From the NCBI GenBank assembly GCA_012516075.1, contig JAAYXE010000106.1:1-42025 (forward strand): a stretch of DNA of 42,025 nucleotides. The letters are read 5' to 3'. Each line of letters begins with the position of its first letter. Position 1 is the first letter of the stretch. The notes below the pieces were generated by a model that worked only from the letters and a program-made list of their open reading frames with translations, did no database searches and was not told the origin of the DNA. The position numbers and the translations under genes were made by a program. Positions 15,895 to 24,700 of the stretch are shown here, in pieces. This DNA is from Chloroflexota bacterium. Lineage in GTDB: Bacteria; Chloroflexota; Anaerolineae; Anaerolineales; UBA4823.

Positions 15895-16722
15895 TTACCA
15901 TAGATGTTCTCGAATGTCCGGCCGCGCCAGGATGGCTTCCATCACGCCGCCGCCCACGGCCAGAGACTTATCAGAAATCAGATAGCAGTAGCGTGGATCG
16001 CTGCGCGGGTCCACATCGCCAATCTTCATCCCGCGCTGCACCGGGATTCCGGGGTGCAGCAGCCCGCGCAGCACCCCGGCAAACGGCGCACGCACCACGG
16101 CGCCGTTTACCTGCGCCACAGGCTGCCCGGCCTCCAGACGGTCGGCAATCTGGGCCAGGGCGACCATCGTGCCGTCGACTGGCGCTCGCAGCACACGCTC
16201 CGCGCCGTAATCGGCTACCCGCTCCGGGATACCGGTATCGGCTTCGGCACTGCCTTCCCAGATCACCCGCCCCAGGCGGTGCCCGCGGTTGGTCTCAATC
16301 ACCGCGTGGCAGTCTTTTCCAGCGCTAAAGCCGGGGCCCAATCCGATCACCAGCGGGGCCGCGTCGATCCCGGTTTCCGGCGGCTGTTTGCGCATGCGCC
16401 CGTCGACCAGAACCAGCGCCGGTGGCAGCGGGCTGTTTGCGCGCTTCAAATTTTCCAGCGTCTCCGCTGCTGGATCGACCACCACCGCGATATCACCCTG
16501 ATCCAGCACCTGCTTAATGCCTTCCAGATCCTTCGCCAGACAGGCGCGCACTTCCTCCACCCGCGTCTCGCCGGTAAACACTGCTTCCGCAAATGAGACG
16601 GACCGCCGCACCACCAGAGGCTGGGGAAGTTCGCAGATGATAACTTTCAGACCTGCCCGGTGCAGCCGCAGGGCCGCGCCGCTGGCCAGATCTCCACCGC
16701 CCCGTAAGAGCACAATTGCCAT
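15895..16722 (-). CDS. yqeB: YqeB, selenium-dependent molybdenum cofactor protein
   Basis: A 275-residue protein of the YqeB/EF2563 family. It opens with the Rossmann loop VLLRGGGDLASG and ends with DPRSDPRYCYLISDKSLAVG followed by GGVMEAIL. Between them lie LVIGLGPGFSAGKDCHAVIETNRG and a biotinyl-like segment. The family is defined by co-occurrence with selenium-dependent molybdenum hydroxylases and is thought to help insert selenium into the cofactor; direct biochemical proof is limited. It lies between ppc (five-base gap) and the YqeC fusion (four-base gap) in one transcription unit. Its presence with YqeC is the main reason to suspect that the hydroxylase at 19578 is selenium dependent. 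Confidence 0.88.
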   Translation of the reverse strand: MAIVLLRGGGDLASGAALRLHRAGLKVIICELPQPLVVRRSVSFAEAVFTGETRVEEVRACLAKDLEGIKQVLDQGDIAVVVDPAAETLENLKRANSPLPPALVLVDGRMRKQPPETGIDAAPLVIGLGPGFSAGKDCHAVIETNRGHRLGRVIWEGSAEADTGIPERVADYGAERVLRAPVDGTMVALAQIADRLEAGQPVAQVNGAVVRAPFAGVLRGLLHPGIPVQRGMKIGDVDPRSDPRYCYLISDKSLAVGGGVMEAILARPDIREHLW

Positions 16723-16726
16723 GATG

Positions 16727-19471
16727 CTACCCTGTGTTCCGCAGCCCGGAAGCGATCCCGTTGATCGTGATCACTATCACCTGGCGGTAAGCCTCCGCCT
16801 GCGGTCCTTCCTGGTCGGGTAAAGCCCGCAGCCGGCGCAGCATCTCGACCTGGATGTAGTTCAACGGGTCTACATAGGGGTTGCGCAGGATCACCGAGCG
16901 CTGGATGACCGGCTCGCCGTCCATTAACTGCGCATGGCCAGTGATCCGCAGCAGCGCTTCCCGGGTGCGCTCGTACTCGTCCCGGACGCGCCCGAAGAAC
17001 TGTTTCGCCAGTCCCTGATCCGGAACCAGCCCGGCATACAGCTCAGCGATGCCCATATCGGCCTTGATCAACGACATTTCGGCGTTCTCCAGCACGGCCC
17101 GGAAAAACGGCCACCCGGCATACATTTCTTTTAACAGCTCCTGGGGCACCTCGTCTGCGCCAGACAGTCCGGTCCCCAGACCATACCACCCCGGCAGGTT
17201 AAACCGTGACTGCATCCAGGAAAAAACCCAGGGGATGGCGCGGATATGCGTGAACGCGTCGTCTCCGGATTTGCGCGCCGCCGGCCGCGAGCCGATCGAC
17301 AGCCGCCGTATTTCATCAATGGGGGTGGCAGCCCGCCAGAAGTCCAGGAACCCCGGGGTCTCATACACCAGACTGCGGTACTCCCGGTGAGAAGCATGCG
17401 CCATCGCTGTCATGGCCCGGCGCCATTCCGCGGGGATCGAAGCCGGTCCGGCACCCTTTTCCTTTCCATCCCCCTCCACAGGGTCCGCAGCCGAGGAGAG
17501 CAGCACGGCGTGTACGATTTGTTCCAGGTGCCGGTGGGCAAGGTGTACGTTGGCGTAGCGCGAGCTGATGATCTCTCCCTGTTCCGTCAGCCGGAAGCGT
17601 CCCCGGATGGTTCCCGGCGGCTGGGCACGGATGGCGCGGTTGGCCGGCCCGCCCCCGCGCGCCACGGTTCCGCCGCGACCGTGGAACAGCGTCAGCGCCA
17701 CCCCGTGCTCCTGGCACACGCGCGTGATCTGCTCCTGAGCCCGGTACAGTGCCCAGTTCGCCGCCAGGTAACCGCCGTCTTTATTGCTGTCCGAATATCC
17801 GATCATGACCATTTGCTCGTTGCCGCAGGTCTGCAGGTGCTTACGATAAACCGGATGGGTGAAGCAGTCGGCCAGGATGCGCGGCGCAGCTTCGAGATCG
17901 TCCAGAGTTTCAAAGAGCGGCACGATCTGCATCCCATCTGCGCACCCGGTCCAGGATGCCAGCAGCAGCACCACCAGCAGGTCCGCCGTGCAGTGGGTCA
18001 TCGAGATCACGAACGGTCCCAGCAGTTCCGGGCCGTAGACGGATCGGGTGCGGTCAATTAACTGGAACAGCGCCCAGGTCTCGGCAGTCTCCGGGGTGAC
18101 GCCCGCATGGGGTGCCAGGCGGGGAGCTGGCTTAGCCAGCAGTTCCTCCAGCACACGCAGCCGCTCGTCCGGAGCTGCAGCTTCGAAGTTCGGATGAACG
18201 CCCAGCGCGCGCACGATTTCTCCCAGCGCCGCGTTCAATCGCGTCGAGTCTTCGCGAATGTCCAGTCGGGCGGAGTGCAGTCCGAACGCCTCGAGCTGGC
18301 GTTCAACCTCCAGCGGGCGGGTATTCGCCAGGGCTGGAGGAATCGCTTCCCGGATCCACCGCAGCGGCCGCAGAAAATCATCCACCTGAACGCGCGCATG
18401 GTGCGGCTCTCTCGAAAGCAGATGCCGCTTCATATCGTCCCGTGAGGCCTCGGCCAGGTCTGAAGCCATCAGCGACAGCGCCAGCCGGAACGGTTCGTTC
18501 CCGTAGCGGTGCTCCAGATACGCCACATGCCCGGGCAGCGGTCTTCGGCTCTCGAACCAGGTGATCAGCTCCCTGGGGGGTTGGACGCGCCGTTCGCTCA
18601 TACTCAACCGCCGCGCCAGGTCGGTAAATGCCACGCGGTGCTTTTCCACCGCCAGGCCGCGGTGCAGCCGCAGGGTCTCTGCCGTTACCTCGGTAGTCAC
18701 GTTGGGGTTCCCGTCCCGGTCGCCCCCGATCCAGGAGGCCAGCCGCAGCCAGCCTGGCCTCGCCGCCAGCCCCGGATAATAACGCTGCAGCGCTTTATCC
18801 AGATCCTCGTAGATCTGGGGCACGGCCGCCCAGAAGACCTCGTCGATGAAGTACAGCCCTGTGCGCACCTCGTCGGTGACCGCCGGTTGAATCGTCCGGG
18901 CGCGTTCGGTCAGCCAGAAGGCCGTTATTTCTGCGTGCAGGTCCTTTTGGTACCGCTCCTGTTCGACCGGGGTTAGATCAAAGCGCTCAACGTCGTAAAG
19001 GATCTGCGCGATGCGCTGCATTTTGGAGAGAATGGTGCGCCGTTTGGCTTCCGTGGGATGGGCGGTCAGCACCAGCTCAATGGACAGGTTCTGCAGCAGC
19101 TGCTCCATCTGTGCGGCGGTCACTCCCCGCTCGTGCAGGATCTGCACCGCCTCCTCGATGGAATCGTGCACTGGCCGGGGATAATTCTCCGCCGCCTGGC
19201 GGCGAATCATGCTCACCCGGTAGCTCTCTTCCGCCAGGTTGACCAGATCGAAGTACAGGGTGAAAGCAGCCGCCACAGCGCGTGCCTCTTCTGTCGAAAG
19301 CGCCGACACTTCCTTTGCGAGTGCTGCAGCCGCGTACTCAGAGCCCGCCCGGCGGTCTTTGGCAAGCTGGCGTATGCGCTCTTCAAGCGCGAAGATTTCG
19401 GGAGATTCCTGCTCGGAGAGAACCTGTCCCAGGCTGTCCCCCAGCCAGTGGATCGTCTTCGATAGGTCCAT
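16727..19471 (-). CDS. ppc: Phosphoenolpyruvate carboxylase
   Basis: A 914-residue enzyme that adds bicarbonate to PEP to give oxaloacetate, an anaplerotic step in the cytoplasm. Key motifs are VLTAHPTEAKRR (134-145, catalytic His138), MIGYSDSNKDGGYLAANWAL and the FHGRGGTVARGGGP loop. The protein ends in the conserved RNTG needed for activity. Size is normal for bacterial enzymes. It is placed in an operon with molybdenum cofactor genes, an unusual setting: coxL-like gene upstream, yqeB five bases downstream. The ATG is preceded by AGGTAGAGA. Confidence 0.95.
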   Translation of the reverse strand: MDLSKTIHWLGDSLGQVLSEQESPEIFALEERIRQLAKDRRAGSEYAAAALAKEVSALSTEEARAVAAAFTLYFDLVNLAEESYRVSMIRRQAAENYPRPVHDSIEEAVQILHERGVTAAQMEQLLQNLSIELVLTAHPTEAKRRTILSKMQRIAQILYDVERFDLTPVEQERYQKDLHAEITAFWLTERARTIQPAVTDEVRTGLYFIDEVFWAAVPQIYEDLDKALQRYYPGLAARPGWLRLASWIGGDRDGNPNVTTEVTAETLRLHRGLAVEKHRVAFTDLARRLSMSERRVQPPRELITWFESRRPLPGHVAYLEHRYGNEPFRLALSLMASDLAEASRDDMKRHLLSREPHHARVQVDDFLRPLRWIREAIPPALANTRPLEVERQLEAFGLHSARLDIREDSTRLNAALGEIVRALGVHPNFEAAAPDERLRVLEELLAKPAPRLAPHAGVTPETAETWALFQLIDRTRSVYGPELLGPFVISMTHCTADLLVVLLLASWTGCADGMQIVPLFETLDDLEAAPRILADCFTHPVYRKHLQTCGNEQMVMIGYSDSNKDGGYLAANWALYRAQEQITRVCQEHGVALTLFHGRGGTVARGGGPANRAIRAQPPGTIRGRFRLTEQGEIISSRYANVHLAHRHLEQIVHAVLLSSAADPVEGDGKEKGAGPASIPAEWRRAMTAMAHASHREYRSLVYETPGFLDFWRAATPIDEIRRLSIGSRPAARKSGDDAFTHIRAIPWVFSWMQSRFNLPGWYGLGTGLSGADEVPQELLKEMYAGWPFFRAVLENAEMSLIKADMGIAELYAGLVPDQGLAKQFFGRVRDEYERTREALLRITGHAQLMDGEPVIQRSVILRNPYVDPLNYIQVEMLRRLRALPDQEGPQAEAYRQVIVITINGIASGLRNTG

Positions 19472-19518
19472 TCTCTACCTGCGCGACCGTACCCGTATCC
19501 CCCATCCGGGTTTGCAGA

Positions 19519-19554
19519 AGCAGCCTGTTCATGCGGCCGCACGAACAGGCTGCT
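19519..19554 (-). promoter_or_regulatory. 36-base near-perfect palindrome between the Mo-subunit gene and ppc
   Basis: The 18-base halves 19519-19536 and 19537-19554 are reverse complements except for one position, which is still a G-U pair in RNA. A few central bases must form the loop. It lies in the 106-base gap between the hydroxylase stop and the ppc start and has no T-run. It may be a factor-dependent terminator, a processing or stability hairpin, or a repeat unit. Confidence 0.65.
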
Positions 19555-19577
19555 CCCGGTGATCATTTCCGAGAAAA

Positions 19578-21821
19578 CTAAACAGAGATTTTCCCCAGGC
19601 CTGCCAGCACCCGCTCTGGCGTCAGGGGGAACCGGTTGAACCACACGCCGGTGGCATCCTGCACCGCCGCGATGACTGCCGGCGCCAGCGGCAGGAAGGG
19701 CATTTCGGCCATGCCGCGTGCCCCCCACGGCCCGATCGGATCGGGGTATTCCAGGATGAGCGACTGCACGCGCTCCGGGACATCCAGCACAGTTGGGATG
19801 AGATACGTGGAAAAGTGCTGGGTTTTCACATACCCGCCTTCCTGGACAAAATTCTCCAGAATTGCATAACCGGCCGCCTGCACCACGGCCCCCTCGATCT
19901 GCCCCTGCACCTGCTGGGGGTTCACCGCTCTGCCGACATCGTCCGCAGAGATGACATCCAGGATGCGCACATGCCCGGTCTCAGTGTCCACTTCCACGAC
20001 CACAGCCTGTGCCACGTAGCCATAGGCGAAGTTCGGTTCCGACTTTCCGGTCTCCGGGTCATACGGTGTCGTGCGCGGCGGCACATATTTATATTCGGCA
20101 GTGGCCGGGCGTTCTTCGTTGCGCCATTTTTCCAGCGCGGCCTGGGCTGCGCCGCGAATGGCATTGCCGGCCATGAAGGTCATGCGCGATGCCGACGCGC
20201 TGCCCGAGTTTCCGGTATAGGCAGTATCCGAAACGATCAGCTCCACACATTCAACCGGAACCCCAACTGCTTCGGCAGCCATCTGCGCGAAGACCGTGTG
20301 GGCGCCCTGCCCCACATCTGCGCCGGCATGATGCACCACCACGCGCTCGATCTCCGCTTTGCCGTGCAGTTCAACCGTTGCATAGCAGTGTTCCGGCGCG
20401 CCAAAGGAAAAGCCCACATTCTTAAACGCGCAGGCAAAACCGATCCCGCGCTTTACAGCCGGGTTGCTCGAGGGCTCAATTCCGAAAGCCCTGAACTTTT
20501 CATCACCGCTGGGAGCAATCCAACCATTGTCGCTCTTGCGCCAGCCGGCCGCTTCGGCGCACTTTTCGATCACCTGCGGCATGCTCACACCTTTGGGCAG
20601 CGGGGTGCCGACGGAAAGCAGCGACCCTTCGCGCAGCACGTTGCGCATACGGATTTCCACCCGGTCGATGCCCAGCGCATCGGCCAGCCGGTCCATCTGC
20701 ACCTCGGCCGCAAAAGCACCCTGCGGGCCGCCAAAGCCGCGGAAGGCGCCGCCCGGGATATTGTTCGTATACACGGCATACGAGTCGACTTTGACGTTGG
20801 GGATCTCATACGGACCGGTGCACATCAGGGTGGCGTTGCCCAGCACCTTGGGCGAGGTATAGGAATACGCGCCGCCGTCGGCAATCACTTCCACTTCGGC
20901 GGCCGTTACCTTACCGTCCTTGTTCGCCGCCCAGCGCGTGCGGATGTGATAGGCGTGGCGCTTGTGATGACCGATGATCGATTCTTCCCGGCTCCAGATG
21001 ATTTTGACCGGGCGGTTGATGCCGCGCTGCCACAGGCGCCAGGCGGCCAGCGCCAGCACGATCTGTACCGACATATCCTCACGCCCGCCAAACGCGCCGC
21101 CGATTGCCGGATAGATCACCCGCACCTGGTCTTTCTCCAGCCCCAGCGCATGGGCAATCTGCTCCTGGTCTTTGTGCGTCCACTGTCCCGCGACCTGCAC
21201 GGTCACGCGCCCTTCTTCATCGATGTACCCCAGCCCTGCTTCGGGCTGCAGATAGGCGTGTTCCTGCATGGGGGTGTGATATTCGCCCTCGACCACGACA
21301 GCCGCCTCGGCAAAAGCGGCATCTACGTCCCCTTTACGGATGCGGTAGCGGCAGAACACGTTGGACCCCAGGTCCGGATGTAGCAGAGGCGCATCCGCCT
21401 CCATAGCCTCAAAGGGATCAGTGACCACCGGCAGGTCTTCATACTCAACCTCGATTAAATCGCGTCCCCTGGCCGCGATTTCCTCGCTCTCGGCCACCAC
21501 CAGGGCCACCTGATCTCCCACAAAACGCACATGATCGGCAAAGGGCTTGCTGGATCCCGGTCCGCACAGTACCGGCTGGTCGGGCGTGCCCAAACCGTAC
21601 TCATTCACCGGCACGTCCTTAGCGGTAAAGACGGCGATCACCCCTTCCAGCGCTTCGGCCTTGCTTGTATCAATCCGGCGGATGATCGCATGCGGGCGGT
21701 TCGCGAACAGGATCTTCATGTAAGCCTGGTTGGGCATGTTGATATCGCCGGGGTACAGCGTTTTCCCCGTTACCTTGCCGACGGCGTCGATTCGTTTGAC
21801 AGATTGTCCAATGAGTGACAT
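19578..21821 (-). CDS. Molybdenum hydroxylase large subunit (XDH/CoxL family)
   Basis: A 747-residue molybdopterin-binding subunit. The N-terminal Ald_Xan_dh domain begins VKRIDAVGKVTGKTLYPGDI, followed by the cofactor domain with IGGAFGGRED, GGAFRGFGGPQG, HHAGADVGQGAHT and GNSGSASASRM. The catalytic Glu occurs near the C-terminus in GARGMAEMPF. The enzyme would hydroxylate a heterocycle or aldehyde with water as oxygen donor; the substrate cannot be read from sequence. No 2Fe-2S or FAD domain is fused, and neither is encoded next to it; the nearest are 12.6 kb away. Downstream are ppc, yqeB, yqeC-mocA and mocA. This set fits a selenium-dependent enzyme (inference). Confidence 0.9.
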   Translation of the reverse strand: MSLIGQSVKRIDAVGKVTGKTLYPGDINMPNQAYMKILFANRPHAIIRRIDTSKAEALEGVIAVFTAKDVPVNEYGLGTPDQPVLCGPGSSKPFADHVRFVGDQVALVVAESEEIAARGRDLIEVEYEDLPVVTDPFEAMEADAPLLHPDLGSNVFCRYRIRKGDVDAAFAEAAVVVEGEYHTPMQEHAYLQPEAGLGYIDEEGRVTVQVAGQWTHKDQEQIAHALGLEKDQVRVIYPAIGGAFGGREDMSVQIVLALAAWRLWQRGINRPVKIIWSREESIIGHHKRHAYHIRTRWAANKDGKVTAAEVEVIADGGAYSYTSPKVLGNATLMCTGPYEIPNVKVDSYAVYTNNIPGGAFRGFGGPQGAFAAEVQMDRLADALGIDRVEIRMRNVLREGSLLSVGTPLPKGVSMPQVIEKCAEAAGWRKSDNGWIAPSGDEKFRAFGIEPSSNPAVKRGIGFACAFKNVGFSFGAPEHCYATVELHGKAEIERVVVHHAGADVGQGAHTVFAQMAAEAVGVPVECVELIVSDTAYTGNSGSASASRMTFMAGNAIRGAAQAALEKWRNEERPATAEYKYVPPRTTPYDPETGKSEPNFAYGYVAQAVVVEVDTETGHVRILDVISADDVGRAVNPQQVQGQIEGAVVQAAGYAILENFVQEGGYVKTQHFSTYLIPTVLDVPERVQSLILEYPDPIGPWGARGMAEMPFLPLAPAVIAAVQDATGVWFNRFPLTPERVLAGLGKISV

Positions 21822-21853
21822 GTGGTTCTCTCCAGGGGGTAGATCAAAAGGCT

Positions 21854-21866
21854 GTATAAATTATAC
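21854..21866. promoter_or_regulatory. AT-rich palindrome upstream of the Mo-subunit gene
   Basis: GTATAA-A-TTATAC is a 13-base dyad covering a TATAAT box on the minus strand (21860-21865), 39 bases before the hydroxylase ATG. It could be the -10 region with an overlapping operator. No good -35 hexamer was found, so the call is tentative. Confidence 0.4.
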
Positions 21867-22646
21867 TCCGGTCGTACCACCCTTGTTTTGACTGCGTTCC
21901 TGATATGCGCTGCCGCTGTTCAACTCACCTCGCCACCTCGCAGCAGCCGAAGCCCACTCCAGAGCCCGCCGCCATGAATCGCTTTCCGCCCCGAAGCGTT
22001 CGCTGCGAAAGCGGTAGTCGTTCTTGCGAATAAACTCGGCCAGCTCCTCGTTCAGAGCCGTCAGTCGGGCGCGGTGGTTTTCTACCAGGAAAGTGAACAC
22101 GCCTTCATCCTTCACCTGTCCGGCGACCTGACGGAGGTGCAGGAAGCATAAACCGTCCGAGCCGGCCAGCGCAGAGGACAGCGCTTCATCTTTTAGGCCC
22201 GCCGCCAGTTCGACCACGTATGCCTGATTGGCGCGCTCCGACTCTGTGCAGACCGGGCAGGGCTGCTGGGGTGTGAGGGCGCGCACCAGCCTGGTGACGC
22301 CCGCCGCTGCGCCGTGTGCCGTCCGGCGCAGCAGGCTTGCCAGACCTGTTTCATTCACCGCTTTTTCATCTGCAGTGGGAAAGTTTCTGAGGATATTGGT
22401 CAGGATATCGTGATAGACAATCGCAGAACCCAGCGCATCGCCCAGATCCATCTCCAGGATCTGGCGCGCGTGCTCGCTGCAGAATCCCAGGCTGGCCCGC
22501 AGCCGCACTCGCACTTCACGGTCGTTGACCTTTTCGTAGAAGAAGCTCCTCAGCAGGCCGGCGACCGATCCCTCCACCAGCCTGCAGACAGGGCAGCCTG
22601 GCTGTCCGCAGGCGGCGATCAGTTCGCGTGTAATCGTTGGGATCAT
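21861..22646 (-). CDS. DUF6062-like protein with duplicated Cys/His motif
   Basis: A 261-residue soluble protein with two similar halves. Half one has CPVC at 18-21 and CSEH at 56-59; half two has CPVC at 130-133 and CFLH at 167-170. The spacing between CPxC and CxxH is nearly equal (35 and 34 residues), so each half probably binds a metal, most likely zinc, through three Cys and one His (inference). The overall pattern fits DUF6062, whose function is unknown. The ATG lies only 12 bases downstream of a consensus -10 box. The C-terminal 30 residues are low in structure. It stands alone: the gene downstream on the same strand begins only after a 39-base gap. Confidence 0.75.
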   Translation of the reverse strand: MIPTITRELIAACGQPGCPVCRLVEGSVAGLLRSFFYEKVNDREVRVRLRASLGFCSEHARQILEMDLGDALGSAIVYHDILTNILRNFPTADEKAVNETGLASLLRRTAHGAAAGVTRLVRALTPQQPCPVCTESERANQAYVVELAAGLKDEALSSALAGSDGLCFLHLRQVAGQVKDEGVFTFLVENHRARLTALNEELAEFIRKNDYRFRSERFGAESDSWRRALEWASAAARWRGELNSGSAYQERSQNKGGTTGV

Positions 22647-22658
22647 GGCGACCCGGTC

Positions 22659-22687
22659 ATTGTAAATGTTCTACAGGTCGCCGTCAA
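22659..22687 (-). promoter_or_regulatory. Consensus promoter giving a near-leaderless DUF6062 mRNA
   Basis: On the minus strand TTGACG (22682-22687) and TACAAT (22659-22664) are spaced by exactly 17 bases. Transcription would begin about 22650-22652, within a few bases of the ATG at 22646, so the message would be leaderless or nearly so. A GGCGACC/GGTCGCC inverted repeat (22647-22653, 22676-22682) overlaps the promoter and could be an operator. Confidence 0.72.
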
Positions 22688-22774
22688 GCAGGTACCCGTG
22701 GGAGGAAAACGCACAGCCTGTTCAGTCCCGCCAGCCCGCTGCAGTTACTTCAGGGCTGTGGATCGCTGGCGCCC

Positions 22775-23587
22775 TTAGACCACCGGGCGAGTACCGTGCC
22801 GTTCGGGAGGCATATAGAGCCCGTCCGGCAGGACCAGCGGAGATCCGTAATCGGGATGGGCGATGACGTGCACCGGAATGTTATACACGGACTGCAGGTT
22901 TTGCTCTGTTAACACCTCTCCCGGGGCACCCTGCGAGAGGATCCTGCCCCCCACGAGCAGTGCGACCCGGTCCGAATACAGTCCGGCCAGGTTCAGGTCG
23001 TGCATGGCCATCAGCACCGCGATCCTCTTCTCGGTCGCCAGCCTGCGCACCAGGTTCAGCAGGCTGGACTGGTGCTGGATGTCGAGGAAGGTCGTCGGCT
23101 CGTCCAGCAGCAGCACAGGGGTGTCCTGCACCAGGGCGCGCGCCAGCAGCACACGCTGCTGCTCGCCGCCCGAAAGCTCGCCGACCGGTCGCTCCGCCAG
23201 CTCTTCCATGCTGGTCTGCTGCAGGGCTTCCATCACGCGCTGGTGATCGTCCGCATTGCTGCGGCCCATCCAGTCCTGGTAAGGCGTGCGGCCCAGCAGC
23301 ACCGTCTGGTACACGCTGAAATTATCGGGCAGATCGCGCGCCTGCGGGACGACGGAGATGAAGCGCGCCCGCTCGCGCGCCGGCAGCCTGACGATATCCT
23401 GGCCGTCCATCAGGATTCTTCCAGTGCGCGCCGGCAGTACCCCGCTGATGGACCGGATGAGAGTCGATTTCCCCGAGCCGTTCGGCCCGATCAGCGAGAG
23501 CACTTCGCCTGGGCTCACCGACAGGGATACGTCTGTGAGGACGATTTTTGAACCATACGCAACCGACAGTGATTGAACTTCAAGCAT
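22775..23587 (-). CDS. btuD: Cobalamin/iron-type ABC transporter ATP-binding protein
   Basis: A 270-residue ATPase of the FecE/BtuD/HmuV class. Walker A is GPNGSGKST (34-42), the Q-loop is in SVVPQARDLPDNFSVYQTV, the signature is ELSGGEQQRVLLARAL, Walker B is PVLLLDEPT, and the switch His follows in MAMHDLNLAGLYSD. The homologous start is the ATG at 23587; the longer open frame upstream lies in the permease gene. The last 25 residues extend past the usual end. It is the third gene of a binding protein-permease-ATPase set led by a cobalamin riboswitch, so vitamin B12 or another corrinoid is the likely cargo (riboswitch evidence). Confidence 0.92.
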   Translation of the reverse strand: MLEVQSLSVAYGSKIVLTDVSLSVSPGEVLSLIGPNGSGKSTLIRSISGVLPARTGRILMDGQDIVRLPARERARFISVVPQARDLPDNFSVYQTVLLGRTPYQDWMGRSNADDHQRVMEALQQTSMEELAERPVGELSGGEQQRVLLARALVQDTPVLLLDEPTTFLDIQHQSSLLNLVRRLATEKRIAVLMAMHDLNLAGLYSDRVALLVGGRILSQGAPGEVLTEQNLQSVYNIPVHVIAHPDYGSPLVLPDGLYMPPERHGTRPVV

Positions 23588-23597
23588 TCCCGGCTCC

Positions 23598-24626
23598 TTA
23601 CCAAAAAATCTTCGAACGAGCGCGGCGTAGTATCCAGATAAAGAAGGGTGCACCCGCCAGCGCAGTGACCACCCCAACCGGCAGCACCTGCGGCGCCAGG
23701 ACCACCCGGGAGAGCATGTCGGCCACCAGCAGTGCGCTGGATCCACCCAGCAGGGAGAGCGGGATCAGGTGCCGGTAATCGGGCCCGCACAGGATGCGCA
23801 GGATATGCGGCACGATCAGCCCGATAAATCCGATCACCCCCGAAAAAGCGACCGCCGCGGCGGTGGTCAGAGTTGCGGCGATGATCACCCACATTTTGGC
23901 CCGCTCCACATGCAGCCCTAACTGCAGGGCCTGCTCGTCGCCAAACTGCATCACATTCAGCACGTGGCCGCTGCCCAGCAGCAGTACGAAACCAGCGGCC
24001 AGGTAAGGTAAAACGGTGGTGACCGGCTCCCAGCCGCTCATGAGCGACCCGCCTAGCAGCCAGGTCATCGCCTGGTGCATCTCCTCCTTTGTGCTCAGCA
24101 GCAAAAAAGAGGTCAGGGCGTTCATAAAGGAGCTCATCGCCACGCCTGCCAGGATGATGGTGGTGGTCGGCAGGCCGAACCCCTGACGCGCCAGCCCGTA
24201 GACGAACAGCACGGTCACCGTTGCACCGGTAAAGGCAGCCAGCGGGATGGATGAAAAACCCAGCCAGGCGGAGGGCCACTCGACCGACATTGCCAGCACC
24301 GCCCCCAGACCCGCCCCCGAAGCGACGCCGATCAGGTACGGATCGGCCAGCGGGTTGCGGAATAACCCCTGGTAGGCTGCGCCGCTGCCGCTCAATGCTG
24401 CACCGGTAAGGGCGATCAGGATGGCATGCGGCAGACGGATCCCAAACACAATGGTGTTAAATGTAGCCGGCCAGTCGGCGTCTAGAATCACTCCCGGAAT
24501 ACGGCTGAGCAGCATACGGATAAAGGTTCCTGGAGATATAAAGACCGGTCCAACGCCAACATTGAGCCAGAATGCCGCCAGGAGAAGGAGAACCACGACG
24601 AGATAGGGGCGTTTGGAGAAGCGCAT
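23598..24626 (-). CDS. btuC: FecCD/BtuC-family ABC permease
   Basis: A 342-residue membrane permease with about ten membrane segments, as is normal for BtuC. Typical parts are RLPHAILIALTGAALSGSG, then QGLFRNPLADPYLIGVASGA, and the coupling region GFIGLIVPHILR near residue 260. The start is taken as the ATG at 24626; a GTG/ATG further up at 24692 would include the intercistronic hairpin. It translocates the corrinoid delivered by the binding protein encoded upstream. The ATPase gene follows after ten bases. Confidence 0.92.
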   Translation of the reverse strand: MRFSKRPYLVVVLLLLAAFWLNVGVGPVFISPGTFIRMLLSRIPGVILDADWPATFNTIVFGIRLPHAILIALTGAALSGSGAAYQGLFRNPLADPYLIGVASGAGLGAVLAMSVEWPSAWLGFSSIPLAAFTGATVTVLFVYGLARQGFGLPTTTIILAGVAMSSFMNALTSFLLLSTKEEMHQAMTWLLGGSLMSGWEPVTTVLPYLAAGFVLLLGSGHVLNVMQFGDEQALQLGLHVERAKMWVIIAATLTTAAAVAFSGVIGFIGLIVPHILRILCGPDYRHLIPLSLLGGSSALLVADMLSRVVLAPQVLPVGVVTALAGAPFFIWILRRARSKIFW

Positions 24627-24639
24627 AAGACGGCAGATT

Positions 24640-24689
24640 TGGAGCCTGGCCTGTTTCCATTTTACAGCTCGAGAAAAGGCCAGGCTCCA
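24640..24689 (-). promoter_or_regulatory. Intercistronic hairpin between btuF-like and btuC-like genes
   Basis: Perfect 13-base arms, 24640-24652 and 24677-24689, with a 24-base A/T-rich loop. It lies 11 bases after the binding-protein stop and 14 bases before the permease start. No T-run follows in the minus direction. As with 7047-7074, it is placed where a stability hairpin would raise binding-protein levels over the permease. Confidence 0.75.
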
Positions 24690-24700
24690 CATTGATCAGG

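Noticed and set aside
19815..21383. 522-codon open frame on the + strand
   Set aside because: Antisense to the molybdenum hydroxylase large subunit; no recognisable protein motif.
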